Shown here: in pieces, positions 45,001 to 54,247 of the stretch
How positions within the stretch are numbered: position 1 is the first letter of the stretch
Layout: each line of letters opens with the position of its first letter
From: Chimonanthus salicifolius
Lineage: Eukaryota; Streptophyta; Magnoliopsida; Laurales; Calycanthaceae
Direction of reading: 5' to 3'
Assembly (NCBI GenBank): GCA_013350335.1
Contig: CM023541.1
Coordinates: 64,538,413 to 64,602,412 of the forward strand
Length of the DNA: 64,000 bases
Program-made: the position numbers and the translations under genes
The notes under the pieces: model-generated
Seen by the model: only the letters and a program-made list of their open reading frames with translations
Told to the model about the DNA's origin: nothing
Database searches by the model: none

Positions 45001-46625
45001 CCCAATTTTCTCACATTTCTAGAACCTTAAACAACCCAGAAACCCCATAGCAAACCAAAGCTAAGGACTACCAAGGCCAGAATCACACTTTGCTGGCCGG
45101 CGGCGGCCGAAATACAGGCGGCTATATGACCGACACTTACAAGACCCCTTTTGCCTTCTGCTTTGATTCCCCACCCTAACGTGAACTATTTATACAGAAA
45201 AAAAAACAGCCCCTTTCTTAGACCCATTTCAAGTGTTTTTGTTGTTTGGATTCAAGTAGTGACTTGTGCGGAGAATTTTAGAACGACTTGAATATTGCCT
45301 TAGGATATTTGGAGGCCCTAACTTGATTTGTGATTACTTCTGGGGTTTAATATGCTTGTATGATCGTAGATCTCTTTAATTCTTTTGATTTTGTGATGTT
45401 ATTTGCCTAAGATCTTGTTTAATCATTGATTGCAAAATAAAAACTTCTTAAATCAGCACTCTACTTACATACTGTGAGCATGTAACAGAAGTAATCATTC
45501 AGATTACTTGTTTTGCTTCTTCACTTTTGTCTTCCGTCACTAATATCATTCTTCAGTCTATTTTTTTACTTTTACTTTGTCACTGATTCTAGCAAGAATT
45601 TAAATTCAACAAGATTAGTAATTCAGCCTAGTCTTTGAAACCATTTTCAGTTAAAAAACTCTGAATGTTAAGATGAGTGGAGGATGATCCATAAGATACA
45701 TTGCAATGCATTAAAAAGCTGGTCTTAAAGCAGCAGCACGTACTTCATACAAGAACTCATAACCATAATGTTGGACCCTCCTTTTCAAGAGACTCTTCCA
45801 AGGCCTAGCATCCACAGCCACAAGGAGTTCCTGAGGCAAATCATAAAGACAAATGATGAAGCTCGGAGCATGAACTGTGCCCCCAACAACTGCAAGAATT
45901 GTTGAGCATTTTTTAAAATAGGATTGGTTCAGTTAAGGTCATCGAACCTGCTCTTCAGCGGGGGTAACAAAATCGTGCAACAAAAAAAATCCGGGAATCC
46001 CTAGCTCTGAAGCCACTGAATGTACGGAAACAGAATCATTGTTGGGAACCTAGAGAGGCAACCAAACGCATTCACGGATGACAAAACAACCATATGAAGA
46101 GGAGCTAAAATGGAAGGGTTTATACAAAGAAGCAAATCAGCAATGAAATGTGGGCTAATCTGTAGGTGCATCTTTTTTTAATACGCATGTGCTACCATGT
46201 GTGTACATGTACGTGTATGTAAGGTCCAAAATCTAAATAGATATCAAAAGAGAGAAAAAGTAAATACAATGAACCTTGGTAACGGAAGGAGGTTGGAGTA
46301 CGGAATACTGGATATAAAGGACGCGATGTTTTAAAAGATGGCAAGGAGAAGCGTGCAGGGCCTTTAGGGCGGCCTGTGCAGAGGTGGCTTCGGTAAAGGA
46401 GACGATGACACGAGCACCAGTCTCGTCGGCGGGGTGGACACCTACGACTTCACCATAGGTGGCGAAGGCAGAGGCGATGTCATCCAAGGAAAGGCCAACG
46501 GCAGGACCGCAATTGGCCACGTACAGATGATTGGATACCCTTGAAATTGTTTTAGCCTCTTTATCCAACGACGGCCGCATTCGCCTGAATCTTCTTCTGG
46601 ACAGCTCCTCCAACTCTTCCACCAT
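27059..46625 (-). CDS. ALKBH8: ALKBH8 homologue: RRM plus AlkB-type Fe(II)/2-oxoglutarate dioxygenase
   Basis: Exons on the minus strand: 46625-46275, about 45889-45744, 41273-41148, 39570-39280, 27365-27300, 27175-27059. Exon 1 encodes an RRM (HLYVANCG to VIVSFTEATSAQAALKAL, residues about 32-95). Exons 2-6 encode the AlkB domain: ELLVAVDARPWKSLLKRRVQHYGYEFLY; the metal ligands H-x-D in LSPHIDTHSAF and the distal His in WHHYIPHHK; the 2-oxoglutarate Arg in RRVSFTFR; and a Cys-rich tail ending CCCEFPQYCDSQ. The family oxidises methylated wobble uridine in tRNA. Intron 4 is 11.9 kb and transposon-filled. The first half of exon 2 looks eroded: 146 nt with phase-0 exons on both sides, and an in-frame stop just upstream. 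The gene may therefore be frame-broken, or that exon boundary is misassigned. Confidence 0.9.
28187..28360 (+). repeat. tRNA-derived SINE with 10-bp target duplication
   Basis: AAACATATTT flanks it exactly at 28177-28186 and 28361-28370. Internal Pol III boxes: GTAGCTCAACTGG (A box, about 28200) and AGTTCGAGTCC (B box, about 28247). The body ends in poly(A) at about 28348-28360. It shares its head with the minus-strand copy at 55074-55281. It lies in ALKBH8 intron 4, antisense to the gene. Confidence 0.93.
28440..28870 (-). mobile_element. L1 LINE RNase H fragment
   Basis: The minus-strand frame 28790-28587 reads GQVLAFFSISIGVIDSNEIEFWAIMEAQRIFKRHFHGK and then GDPTNAIWL. This is the core of the plant L1 RNase H-like domain (usual form SNEAExxAxLEALRIF, then ESDSxNA). 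Degenerate and partial. Antisense in the plus-strand sense, but co-oriented with ALKBH8 in its intron 4. Confidence 0.75.
28877..29108. repeat. Tandem duplication, 116-bp unit (two copies)
   Basis: CCATTCCTTGACCTTTTCCA begins at 28877 and again at 28993. The following 113-116 bp agree except for a few substitutions and a 3-bp deletion in the second copy. It lies within or next to an L1 fragment. The minus-strand translation repeats the same 20-odd residues (MAKIRIIYWVKNKESFGLL). Confidence 0.9.
29884..30138 (+). mobile_element. 5'-truncated L1 with 16-bp target duplication, nested in an older L1
   Basis: AAACATTTGTAAAGCC occurs exactly at 29868-29883 and 30139-30154. The 255-bp insert ends in TTAATCATTAAAAAAAAA and starts with a short ORF2 C-terminal stretch (FRNLSMTDILRYWKE, then a stop). 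It interrupts the endonuclease region of the minus-strand L1. With it removed, the two endonuclease halves adjoin. Confidence 0.92.
30660..31110 (-). mobile_element. L1 RNase H and 3' end fragment, nested
   Basis: Minus-strand frames: HNGSILDVELHALWRCLLAL and then ILEDDSKIVVSWAVG (31060-30935), followed by STNSEADELACQGVSLSS (30840-30790). These are the RNase H core and C-terminal motif of plant L1 ORF2. On the plus strand its left edge is a T-rich tail (TTTTTATTTTTTGAAAAATAACTTC). It lies between the ORF1 and ORF2 parts of the older L1. I found no target duplication. Confidence 0.7.
33041..34016. mobile_element. LTR-type remnants
   Basis: The stretch 33048-33250 (AATGAATGAAGAATTTCAAG, then a pyrimidine-rich tract) resembles LTR/leader sequence near 29690 and in the TGATGCGGAG family. 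Sequence ending AAAAAGGACAATATTGTGCTAGAGG...TCATTACA at about 33775-33818 resembles the LTR of the TRIM at 53752 in reverse orientation. No coding region. Boundaries are uncertain. Confidence 0.45.
34022..36735 (+). mobile_element. Gypsy-like TGATGCGGAG-family element, internally deleted (copy B)
   Basis: It starts TGATGCGGAGCAT and ends CTGCGTCA, flanked by the exact 5-bp duplication CCTTG at 34017-34021 and 36736-36740. The 5' LTR runs to about 35211. A gag-like ORF follows, then C-rich and tail sequence of a truncated 3' LTR (about 36100-36735). The pol region and the 5' part of the 3' LTR are missing. Copies A and C are solo LTRs of the same family. It lies in ALKBH8 intron 4. Confidence 0.82.
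35232..35968 (+). pseudogene. gag-like ORF of the TGATGCGGAG element
   Basis: Reads from ATG at 35232, with one in-frame TAG after six codons, to a stop at 35968. The middle part (PVMPRNFDGHLDPKGFLDW, then DMERYFEW and VCYAKFKL) matches the retrotransposon gag domain of Ty3-gypsy elements. The Cys-His knuckle, protease and reverse transcriptase expected downstream are absent. It is non-functional because of the early stop and deletion. Confidence 0.8.
36745..38840 (-). mobile_element. L1 LINE 3' half (zf-RVT to RNase H), interrupted by a solo LTR
   Basis: The minus strand reads RRLWEPNEHGLF and PPRVNFFWWNAGLDK (38615-38465), then, beyond the LTR at 37447-38459, LAIDHLKKRRMLIVNVCPL, AWSIWHERNNRVFRGK (about 37180-37130) and the RNase H start LNFDGSVVTEENRAGYGGI (about 36955-36900). 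With the LTR and one copy of TTTTA removed, the reading frame is unbroken across the seam. That proves an L1-first insertion order. Confidence 0.9.
37447..38459 (+). mobile_element. Solo LTR of the TGATGCGGAG family (copy C)
   Basis: 1013 bp, from TGATGCGGAGCAT to CTTGCATCA, so the termini are TGATGC/GCATCA inverted repeats. The exact duplication TTTTA lies at 37442-37446 and 38460-38464. A promoter-like region with a GAATAAATAGGTTG stretch (about 37580) is followed by a poly-pyrimidine tract. It disrupts the L1 at 36745-38840. Confidence 0.95.
39719..39739. repeat. (TA)n microsatellite
   Basis: An uninterrupted run of about ten TA units in ALKBH8 intron 3, just left of the first foldback element. 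Confidence 0.95.
39755..40090. mobile_element. Foldback MITE 1 in ALKBH8 intron 3
   Basis: GTGGGAGCTCCATGTGG (about 39778) pairs with the complement of CCATATGGAGCTCCCGC (about 40048). GCTTGAAAGATCTATATGTG (about 39821) pairs with the complement of CACATAGATCTTTCAAAC (about 39993). The arms are roughly 100 bp at about 70 percent identity, around a 90-bp loop. No ORF. No target duplication is clear because the flanks are TA-rich. Confidence 0.8.
40101..40482. mobile_element. Foldback MITE 2 in ALKBH8 intron 3, abutting MITE 1
   Basis: GACGTCCCTCATGAGGGACA (about 40119) pairs with the complement of TGTCTCTCATGAGGGATGTC (about 40453). Pairing continues through the GGGACCCACTTGGGCCCCA and CACACCCATCTACCTCCCATG blocks for about 140 bp per arm. 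It differs in sequence from MITE 1. Both edges meet (AC)n/(TA)n tracts, so a target duplication cannot be defined. Confidence 0.85.
40486..40790. repeat. Tandem duplication with 135-bp unit and (AC)/(TG)/(TA) tracts
   Basis: AATTTGCACAATATTCCAAA begins at 40606 and again at 40741, each time preceded by TGTGTGTGTG and a TATACATA-rich tract and followed by CTTTCAACATTTAATAT. Two near-identical units are present. Non-coding, in ALKBH8 intron 3. Confidence 0.92.
41032..41060. repeat. (GAA)n/(GAG)n microsatellite
   Basis: Runs of GAA then GAG triplets in ALKBH8 intron 3, about 90 bp from the end of exon 3. Confidence 0.9.
41851..42255 (+). mobile_element. L1 RNase H fragment with 59-bp internal duplication
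   Basis: The frame at about 41960-42080 reads KEYNEVKILAIREAPRIYKV and then HLIIECDSANALKW, the RNase H core of plant L1. A 3' region with a T-rich/A-rich end (AAATGTAAAAATCG, then poly(A) at 42240-42251) follows. AGTCTCGCATGATCATCAGG at 41851 repeats at 41910 as a 59-bp tandem duplication. It lies in ALKBH8 intron 2, antisense to the gene. Confidence 0.75.
42260..43595. other. ALKBH8 intron 2 interior, unidentified
   Basis: Two adjacent plus-strand open frames (42419-42721 and 42718-42969) give about 100 and 83 residues. Neither resembles a family I know, and neither has a start context or codon pattern that convinces. The remainder is AT-rich. I see no element termini. Confidence 0.35.
43600..43985 (-). 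mobile_element. RTE-type LINE 3' fragment
   Basis: The minus strand encodes TRNKCIKETFRVVPINEKVKK and then CLRWFVHIHKR, the conserved C-terminus of RTE-clade reverse transcriptases (usual form RNxxIRxxVGVAPIxxKMREN, RLRWFGHVxRRP). The left edge holds AAAGCCGACCTCAGATAG and a GATGATGATGATG tail on the minus strand, the classic RTE 3' end. Short and decayed; in ALKBH8 intron 2. Confidence 0.8.
44470..45620 (+). mobile_element. Possible LTR-type sequence
   Basis: About 44740-45060 has the look of a plant LTR or leader: GGACTATTTATAGTG, then GAATACAAGTGAAGAAATTT, then a long pyrimidine-rich tract. I could not find paired termini or a target duplication, and nothing is translated convincingly. 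Low confidence. Confidence 0.3.
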
Positions 46626-48242
46626 TGCTTGACCTAAATTTAATCCCTAGTCAATTCAATTCATTCATTCACTTGCAACAATATCACCAACATGCAATTT
46701 ATTGTGCTTGATCTGATCCTTGACTTGCTTTCGGAAGACAGCGAAGAGAAGAAGATGCTTCGAAACCGGTTCGCTTTGGTCTGGATCCAACTTCCTAGCC
46801 CCTTAAGCCAAAGTTTGATGTCCCTGATAATGAGAATGTCATTGTAATTTCAATCGAAGTTCATTTTAAAAATGTTTTATTGAAATTTATGTAACATGGT
46901 CAAATTAATATACAAAAACTTTTTTTAAGAACTTATGATAAATAAACTTATTTCTATCATAGAAAGGGGTTAGAATTTTTAGAATAATCAAAAGTAGATA
47001 GGTTTCTAAAAATATTTTTTAATATTGTGAAATATATTGAAGGATTTTAGAAAAAAAACTCACTTAGTTGAATATGTATTTTTTAAATTTTAATTTTAAT
47101 TGAAATGATCTGTAATTTAGTTGAAGATATGTTATCTATCTCAATCATCTTATTTGCTCTTTTGCTTTAGGCTCTATATTATTACTTAATTTTTCAATAA
47201 TTCTTATTATTATATATAAATAAGTTGGAGAATTGTATAGATTTTTTTTTAATAACATGACCATCTCTACATATAATTTTTTTAAATCCTTATAAATAAA
47301 TTAAAAATGGCAATACATTTCTTTATAAAATTCATAATTTATTCAATATTGATATAAAATCCATAATATAATGTGTTATTATAATAGTTTTAAAAAAATC
47401 AAGTTAATAAGTCTCATCTAAGACAAAATTAATATTCAGAACCCATAATTACAAGTCAAATTGTCAATATTTTAAAAAATGATATTCATAAAATATAGAT
47501 ATTTTCATTTAAGTGCACAAAAAAATTAATATAAAAATAAAATATTAGCAATAATCACAAAAACTAATTAAAATTTGTGAAAAATAGATATTATGGTTTA
47601 TATTTAGACAAAAAGAAATTCCCAAATTATATCAGAAGAATTTAAGGAAAACAATGAAAACTAAAATTTATTTTTTAGTTGATTAATTTTTCGATAAAAA
47701 GAGATACTCTTGTTTGAGTTTAAAAAGAACAAAATTAAATAAAAACATTAGTAATATTTTAAAATTTTGACTAATCATTTAAAAATAATAATATTTAAAA
47801 TTTTCAATATTTCTTAAATATATTTTAGTCCACTTTTATAACAAAAAATTAGTTAAGAATCATTAAAATAATAATTATTAAGTAATATTCACAAAACTAA
47901 AATAGCAACCTATCGTGCAGACTAGAGAGGAGGGTACGCGCGAGGTGACTGATGGGTTTATTGTCCAAACACGAATAAAATAGCCTCCCACCCCCATGAT
48001 CCACCCCCTTCCTCTTCCATAACACACGCACAGGCACACGTTCCCGTCCACAACGACACAGTTTGTGCGCAAGTATTTCTCATCAGAGTACAGAGCACCG
48101 GAAAAGAAACTGGTTTAGGAGGATAGCCGTAGGACATAAAGCTACGAAAGAAAAGTTGAGTTCTTTCCATCCCAATCCCCAAATAAATAAATAAAGAGGA
48201 AGCAAGATCTATAACTGGCTGGATATGAGAGGAAAAAGAGAT
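46626..48242. other. Intergenic, strongly AT-rich
   Basis: 46626-46830 is the likely promoter side of ALKBH8 (minus strand). About 46850-47900 is extremely AT-rich, with no open frame, element terminus or RNA gene that I can support. 47930-48240 is more balanced in composition and is likely 3' UTR of the NHL gene. Confidence 0.45.
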
Positions 48243-48822
48243 TTAAGAGTTACAATGAGATTTGACGCTGGTGCCGTTGGACGGGAAGAAAAGGAGTTGG
48301 CAGGACAGGTGCGTGTAGAACCTGACTGAGCCAAGAATTCCTCCTGCCTTCCATCTGGCCCTGGCGCCCACTTTGAGATTGAATGATATTCTATTCCGTT
48401 TCAAGGACGCGCCGATGTCCTCCATTTCTCTCGTCTCCAGTGGAATGGATGACATAGAGAAGGGAGAGCGTGCTGTTCTCCGGCACATCGAATGGGTCGG
48501 CTCTCAGGTCGGCTATGGACACCCCACGGAAGCGGAGAAGGAATCTGAGGTGGGAAAATGTGGAGTGGACCTTAGTATTCTCGTTGACGGCGGCAACGGT
48601 GAGGGTGATCTGCGTATCCATTTGCCCGTGGTGATCCAAGCTGAGCGTGTCAAGATGGGCATAAGTGGTGCACAAGTAGGGGAGCTTAGGCCTGATGATC
48701 ATGTAACCCACCAATGCGACGACGCCCACGACGATTACTGCCATGGCTGTGACGGCGCAGAGTATGGCAGCCAACCAAACCAAGGGATGGGTTCGCTTAC
48801 GAGTCAGCCTTGTTGTTGGCAT
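48243..48822 (-). CDS. NHL/LEA_2 family membrane protein, frameshifted
   Basis: Single exon on the minus strand, about 190 residues if the frame is kept. A basic N-terminus (MPTTRLTRKRTH) precedes one long hydrophobic segment at residues 14-42, then a LEA_2 (late embryogenesis abundant, NDR1/HIN1-like) beta-sandwich with ITLTVAAVNENTK, FDVPENSTLSLLYV and, in another frame, SSIPLETREMEDIGASLKR, ISFNLKVGARARW and FYTHLSCQL, ending SKSHCNS-like. The family sits in plasma or endomembranes and is linked to stress and pathogen responses. The frame changes between about 48445 and 48430: the first frame would run on to a stop at 48391 and lose the C-terminal third. Both halves are well conserved, so this is a recent indel or an assembly error. 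Confidence 0.85.
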
Positions 48823-51800
48823 CGAATCTGAGCACCAGAGCCTGTTGATTCCCGGTGAGGACGATCGCGTTCAGAGATACGTTGTGGTGAACTCTTGGTA
48901 TTGTGTTAATTTGTGATCTGGCGAGCTTCAGTCTTCAGATACCGAAGGGTGAGACTTGAGAGGTTCTGAATCTTCTTTGCCCCATGGAAAAGCTATTGCC
49001 CATTGGATCTGGAATCCAGCCCTACATGCTACATCATACATGTAATGGGAAAGTGTTGTCTTAGAAACCTCAAAATCACTTTTTATTTTATAATGAACCT
49101 CAGTCACTTTCTTATACCTATGCCAAATACCTTGACCTTTCGCTCTTGGAAAAGCAGGAAAAGCCATAAAAGAAAAAGCGAAACTTGCGCTTCCGATGAA
49201 CACTTTCTTTCCCTCCCTATTTCTAGAAGAGTCATCAATTCACACTAGTTTCAAACAACTTATTCTCGTGCATCTAGAAAAAATGACAAGTCGACAGAAT
49301 CAATGAATGAAATAGAAATGGTATGAAATACCCTTGAGGTTTTCCTAAGAAAATATTCATGTGTTTTTAGTATGATAGTGTTATTCTCGGTAAGTCCAAC
49401 AATTGCTCTTACGTCTCGTTTGAAAGAAATTCATCTTTAAATCTTAAGAATTTTCCTTTTTATTTAATTATTTATGGAATTAGAGGATTGAATTTATAAC
49501 ACTACCATTCCTAAGTTTTTGAAAAGTAGTGTTTGGTAACAAATTAAGAAAGTATAACCTATGTAATAACGTGCCTAGAGGTGAAATAAGGTTTTTATTT
49601 TGAACAAAACTACTTATTAATTTGGGTTGTGCCAGGTTAATTCTTTTATAAGGAGTCAATCCCTATTTGTTTGGATTGAGTTGTCTAATAAAATAGTTTG
49701 CTTTAGGTCAGACAATAAATTTGAATTTTTCAACGCAATATCAACCCAACTTATTTATTAAAGAAATTTGGATGAATTCCAATAATTTATTAATGAGCAA
49801 TTATTCTTAATTTTGTTGTGTATCTAAATTTTCTTTTTTGAGAAATATTCTTCCATTGTGTTCGGTTGGTTAAGCCCATACAATGTGATGTATCTTATTT
49901 TTATTATTTAATAACTTGACTTACAAGGAGTCGTCCTAACCTTTCTCTTCTTCGAGGTTCTGGTTCTCGGAGTTAACCACACAACCAGATGCTTTTGTGT
50001 ATCTCTATCTCATATCAATGAAATCTTCTTAAGAGAATCCAAGGAGATAAAAGGAAAAACTAGATTTATCCCATTTGTTGCCAAAGAGCTTTCAGTTAGT
50101 GAATAGTGATTATGGGTTTTGTCGTCCATTGCTAAATTGGAGGAAAAATCTAGTTGGGAAATTGCATTTTGTAAAAGTTAGGCGAGAAGAATTCGCCCAT
50201 TATCCTGGAATTGAGAAATAATTCATGGGCCTGGAATTTAAGGAGTGACGGGGGTAGGAGAGTAATTTCCAATTCTTATACTCTAGAAGTGTGTAGAATT
50301 TTTTATTTTTTTTAAGAAAAACTAAATTTCTCATTTGAGTTCTCCCAACATGAAGTTTTAGATGAACTGTATAAATTCTATAAAATCCTGAAATTTATTT
50401 CAATTTTTTTACTACCAAACATGACTTTAGTGTTAGTGTCTTCCTCACATGGCTAGCTTCTTTTGTATTATTATACTAAAACTGCGAGAGAGAAAGTGCA
50501 GTAAAAATTCTCTACGATATACAAGCAGCCGTATTCTTTGACATCCCAAATTTCCAACTAGCTGATAGGAAGTACGACCGATGACATTCGTCAAAATTCT
50601 AAAAAAATAGATTTAGTTGATTTATAAAATTCTATGCAGACTTTTATTTTAACTATTAATATAAAAACCACTACATTTAATCATAAAATTTACTTCTTTA
50701 TTCTTTATCCCCCTTGTCAAACGGCTCTCACCAATGGATGGAAGAGAGGATTCCTGTACCCAGGAGTCCAGGAGTGATTCAATAGAGGAGAAGTGTCAAC
50801 TATTTTTTACTCATCAAATTCTACTTTTAAATCTCTTTTTATATTTTCAGTTATTTTTTTAATAAAATTTGCATTTTATAGTTACTAATATTAAAATAAA
50901 TCGCAATCATTTAAAGAAAAAGTGATGAAACATCCATAGAAAACATTTTTTTAATATTATAACATAATCAGGGTAAAGAGAGAACAATTATTAAATTTAG
51001 TTTTTTTAATATTTTTTATATATTTAAAAATATCACATCAATATGTATTTTGATTTAAAAATGATCTTGAAATTAAAATATATGAAAAATTGTAATATAT
51101 AAGAAAAGATTTGGTATATATCACATATCAGATTAGGTCAAGTTATGAAAAACATAACCTAGCTCATCTAAATGAGAGAGGTTGAGTCAAGAAGGTAGCC
51201 TCAAGAATTCAGGTCGCACTCAACCTCTTTGGACCACTTCTCATCGATTGAATTCAATGTGTATTTATAAGGAGGTGTACACATGCCCCGAATGATTATT
51301 CTCGTAAAATTCCTTACGAGTGAGACGCCTAAACACCTTCGATCGATCATCTAAAAAAGTCTAAGTCATTACAAATAAAATGAGTCAAACTTTTTAAGCT
51401 AAAAGCAACACATATTCAAAATAGATTGAGTTAGTTAATTCATATATTTTTTGTTGAAATCTAGATAAATCCTAATCTAAATTGATCCCTTAAAACCATC
51501 CCATCATAGAACCTGAGTTGAAAATGCAGTAACTAGATTATATTTTTAAAATTATATTTCTAAAATCTTATATTATATGATTAAAGATTTCAATTAGAGC
51601 TGTTGATCTTCTATTTTATGTAAATGTTCTTTTTAATTTTACATATAGATGGAGAAAAAATACACTAATTAGAAAAAATAGAAAAAATCTAAAATATAAA
51701 TAAATTTTGAATTGAAAATACTAATTATTTCAAAATGAAACAACATTTATTAAATGATAAAGACAAAGTTTTTCTATTGTTAAAGTCTCCAACGGAATTG

Positions 51801-53027
51801 ATTTAGATCTCTACACTTTTTTATAGATGTAAAATTGAAAAAAATCATTTTATATTTGATTTGATTTGATTTTTAATAAATTAAAAAGTAAAAATACCAA
51901 ATAAAAATACTATTTTTACATCATGCATGTGTCTCATCTTACTAACTGTACGCTGTCGACCCTAAAGTTGCCGCATCAATTCTTAAAGATGAAATTGTTT
52001 GTTTATCAATTATAATTTTGTCGTTGATCATGAAAAGTTACTAGTGATAGTATTATCTTCCAGGTAGGAGTGCTTCTCAAAAATTTCGCAAAGAATCGAT
52101 GCATCGGATTGTTGAGCGTGGGGAGAGGATTCCTTTTGAATGGCTGAGAGGTTTGGACTTGGGAGTTCCACGAGTTGGGAATGGCTGTGGCTCGTGTTTG
52201 AGTAAAAAAAGGAAGGATAGCAGGCGTAAGGAGGAAAGCAAGTATGTTGCTTCCAACGTCAGCGCCCAAACACCGCCCCGGCATACTCGCCATCTCCGAT
52301 GACCGCCCATCTCCTCCCACGTCCAACCAATCCCGGCCAAATTCTTTCAAATACCGCCCTGTTGTCATTCTACCAGTTAAGTATCTCTCTCTTTAAATTA
52401 TGAGAACAGAAAAAAATTTAAAAAGCCGTCCCCCTCAACTTACTGGTAGTTGTGGAATGTGGACTACAGTGCTATTTTAAATTATACCGTGTGCACCTCC
52501 ATCCATTTCCCCCCCATGTAATTGGGTCGACTCATTGAGGCCAGCTCCTTGAATCAAGAGTGCAGTATGGATGGATGGGTCGGGTTGAGAGCTAAATTTT
52601 AGCTCGTTTGTATTTAATTTGAGTCTACTTTTCCGATTGAACTCATATTTTAGCTTTCTCCAACCTGTCAATAACTTAACTCATTTTTAAATTCTCAACT
52701 CATTTGAGTTGAGTTAAATTGGGTCATGGGTCAACCAATGTAATTACGTGGGTGATAGGGTCTATATATTGTATTGGTATGTTTCAATCAAAGAAATATC
52801 GATAAAATTAAGTCACCACCACCACCAAAGCATGTGGCCCTTTTTTTTTTTTGGTTGAGAGTGACTTGAACACATTAGAAATATAGAGTTAGAAATGAAC
52901 AAATTAGAGAGAAATTGAAAATACCCAAAGTTGCATTTGAGCACTTAGAGACACTGATATGGGTATTGATACGCGTGAGACATGGCTAGACATGTGGGTC
53001 GGCCGTGTCAGATGAAACACGGATGGA
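48823..53027. other. Intergenic, mostly AT-rich
   Basis: 48823-49250 contains the presumed NHL promoter on the minus-strand side. 49300-52000 is AT-rich and stop-laden. 52006-52370 is a local island of higher GC with open frames on both strands (minus 52368-52006, 120 residues; plus 52099-52302) but no recognised family. I see no transposon terminus in this stretch. Confidence 0.4.
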
Positions 53028-53032
53028 ATCTC

Positions 53033-53350
53033 TGTTGAGATTCATTGACAAGTTAAGATAAAAGGCCTAATTTCACGTGTCCCATTGTTCCATCAGCTCT
53101 AAAGCTTTCGCTGTACTAGTCAGGTCCCTTATAATTGGTATCTGAGTTGGTTGCATGTCCAGTATTTGAATCCTAATAAAGGAAACCTGAGGTGAAAAGG
53201 GCTACCAGATGCTATAGTATGGTAGTTGTCGTGTGACGAGTCATTGATAACGGAGAATGTTGAGATTCATTGATGAGTTAAGATAAAAGGGTTTGCTTTC
53301 ACGTGTTCCATCAGTTATGTAGCTTTGGTGTATTGGTCAGGTTGCTTACA
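53033..53350 (+). mobile_element. Complete TRIM-like miniature LTR retrotransposon 1
   Basis: LTRs at 53033-53133 and 53258-53350 share TGTTGAGATTCATTG, GTTAAGATAAAAGG and TTTCACGTGT, and end in CTTATA/CTTACA. The exact 5-bp duplication ATCTC lies at 53028-53032 and 53351-53355. TTGGTATCTGAG at 53135 is a primer binding site for initiator methionine tRNA (usual TGGTATCAGAGC). The internal region is about 124 bp with no ORF. Only 318 bp in total, so it must move in trans. Confidence 0.88.
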
Positions 53351-53751
53351 ATCTCTCCATTCCAATGGCCTTCGTTACAAAAAAAGGAAAATAGAAAGCA
53401 ACAGTGTGTGAGAGAGCACAAAATGAACAATAGCGATCGTACCATTCTTCCTTCTTTTTTCTTCTTTTGTATCTTCACAACAAAACCCAAGTGTAGGGTT
53501 GTGTATGGGATGAAATGGGCAGCAGAAATGGAGAGGTGAAAGTGGGGCAATAGCCATGAAGAGGTAGAAATGGGACAATGGCCATGGAGAGGCTCTTTTT
53601 GAGTACAGATGCTAGGGTTTTTGTGGGAGAAGTCATTTTATGTTGAAGAAACCCTAAGGCATATGAAGTTGACATATTGGCACTTAAAAGTTAAGGTATA
53701 AAAACCTTTGGCTTCTTAGACATTATTATGTAGACTTAAAGTGACAGTTTT

Positions 53752-54242
53752 TGTAACGACCCTTCTTGCTAGCACAATATTGTCTGCTTTGGGCCTACAC
53801 ACGGATCCGTACGACTTTGCTTTTGCAAGCCAACTCACTGTTGCTCCCAAAAGGCCTTGTATTAGAAGGATGAAGTCTACTACTTATATACCAGGTAATT
53901 TCCAATGCCACTAGTAATGTGGGACTTTTTTGGGGCAGGGTATTGCAATCTACCCCCCTTAAAGCCAGAGCCGTCCTCGTCTCTGCACACACAACAACTA
54001 AGCCTACACCATCAGGCAGAGAGTTGAACCATGCTCTGATACCATTTGTAACAACTCGTCTCGCTAGCACAATATTGTCTGCTTTGAGCCTACACACGGA
54101 CCTGCATGGCTTTGTTTTGGCGAGCCAACCCACTATTGCTCCCAAAAGGCCTTATGCTAGAAGGAAGAGAGCTACTACTTATATACCATGGTATTTCCAA
54201 TGCCACTAGCAATGTGGGACTTTTTTGGGGCAGGGTATTATA
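53752..54242 (-). mobile_element. Complete TRIM miniature LTR retrotransposon 2
   Basis: Two 196-bp LTRs (53752-53947 and 54047-54242) begin TGTAAC and share GCTAGCACAATATTGTCTGC, AGGCCTT and GGGACTTTTTTGGGGCAGGG. The exact duplication GTTTT lies at 53747-53751 and 54243-54247. On the minus strand the 99-bp interior starts with the primer binding site TGGTATCAGAGC (54033-54044) and ends with the polypurine tract AAGGGGGGTAGA (about 53950-53961). No ORF. All cis elements for mobilisation in trans are present. Confidence 0.96.
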
Positions 54243-54247
54243 GTTTT

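Noticed and set aside
48928..49203. A 91-residue minus-strand gene upstream of the NHL gene
   Set aside because: No recognisable domain. Its composition and position fit promoter or UTR sequence.
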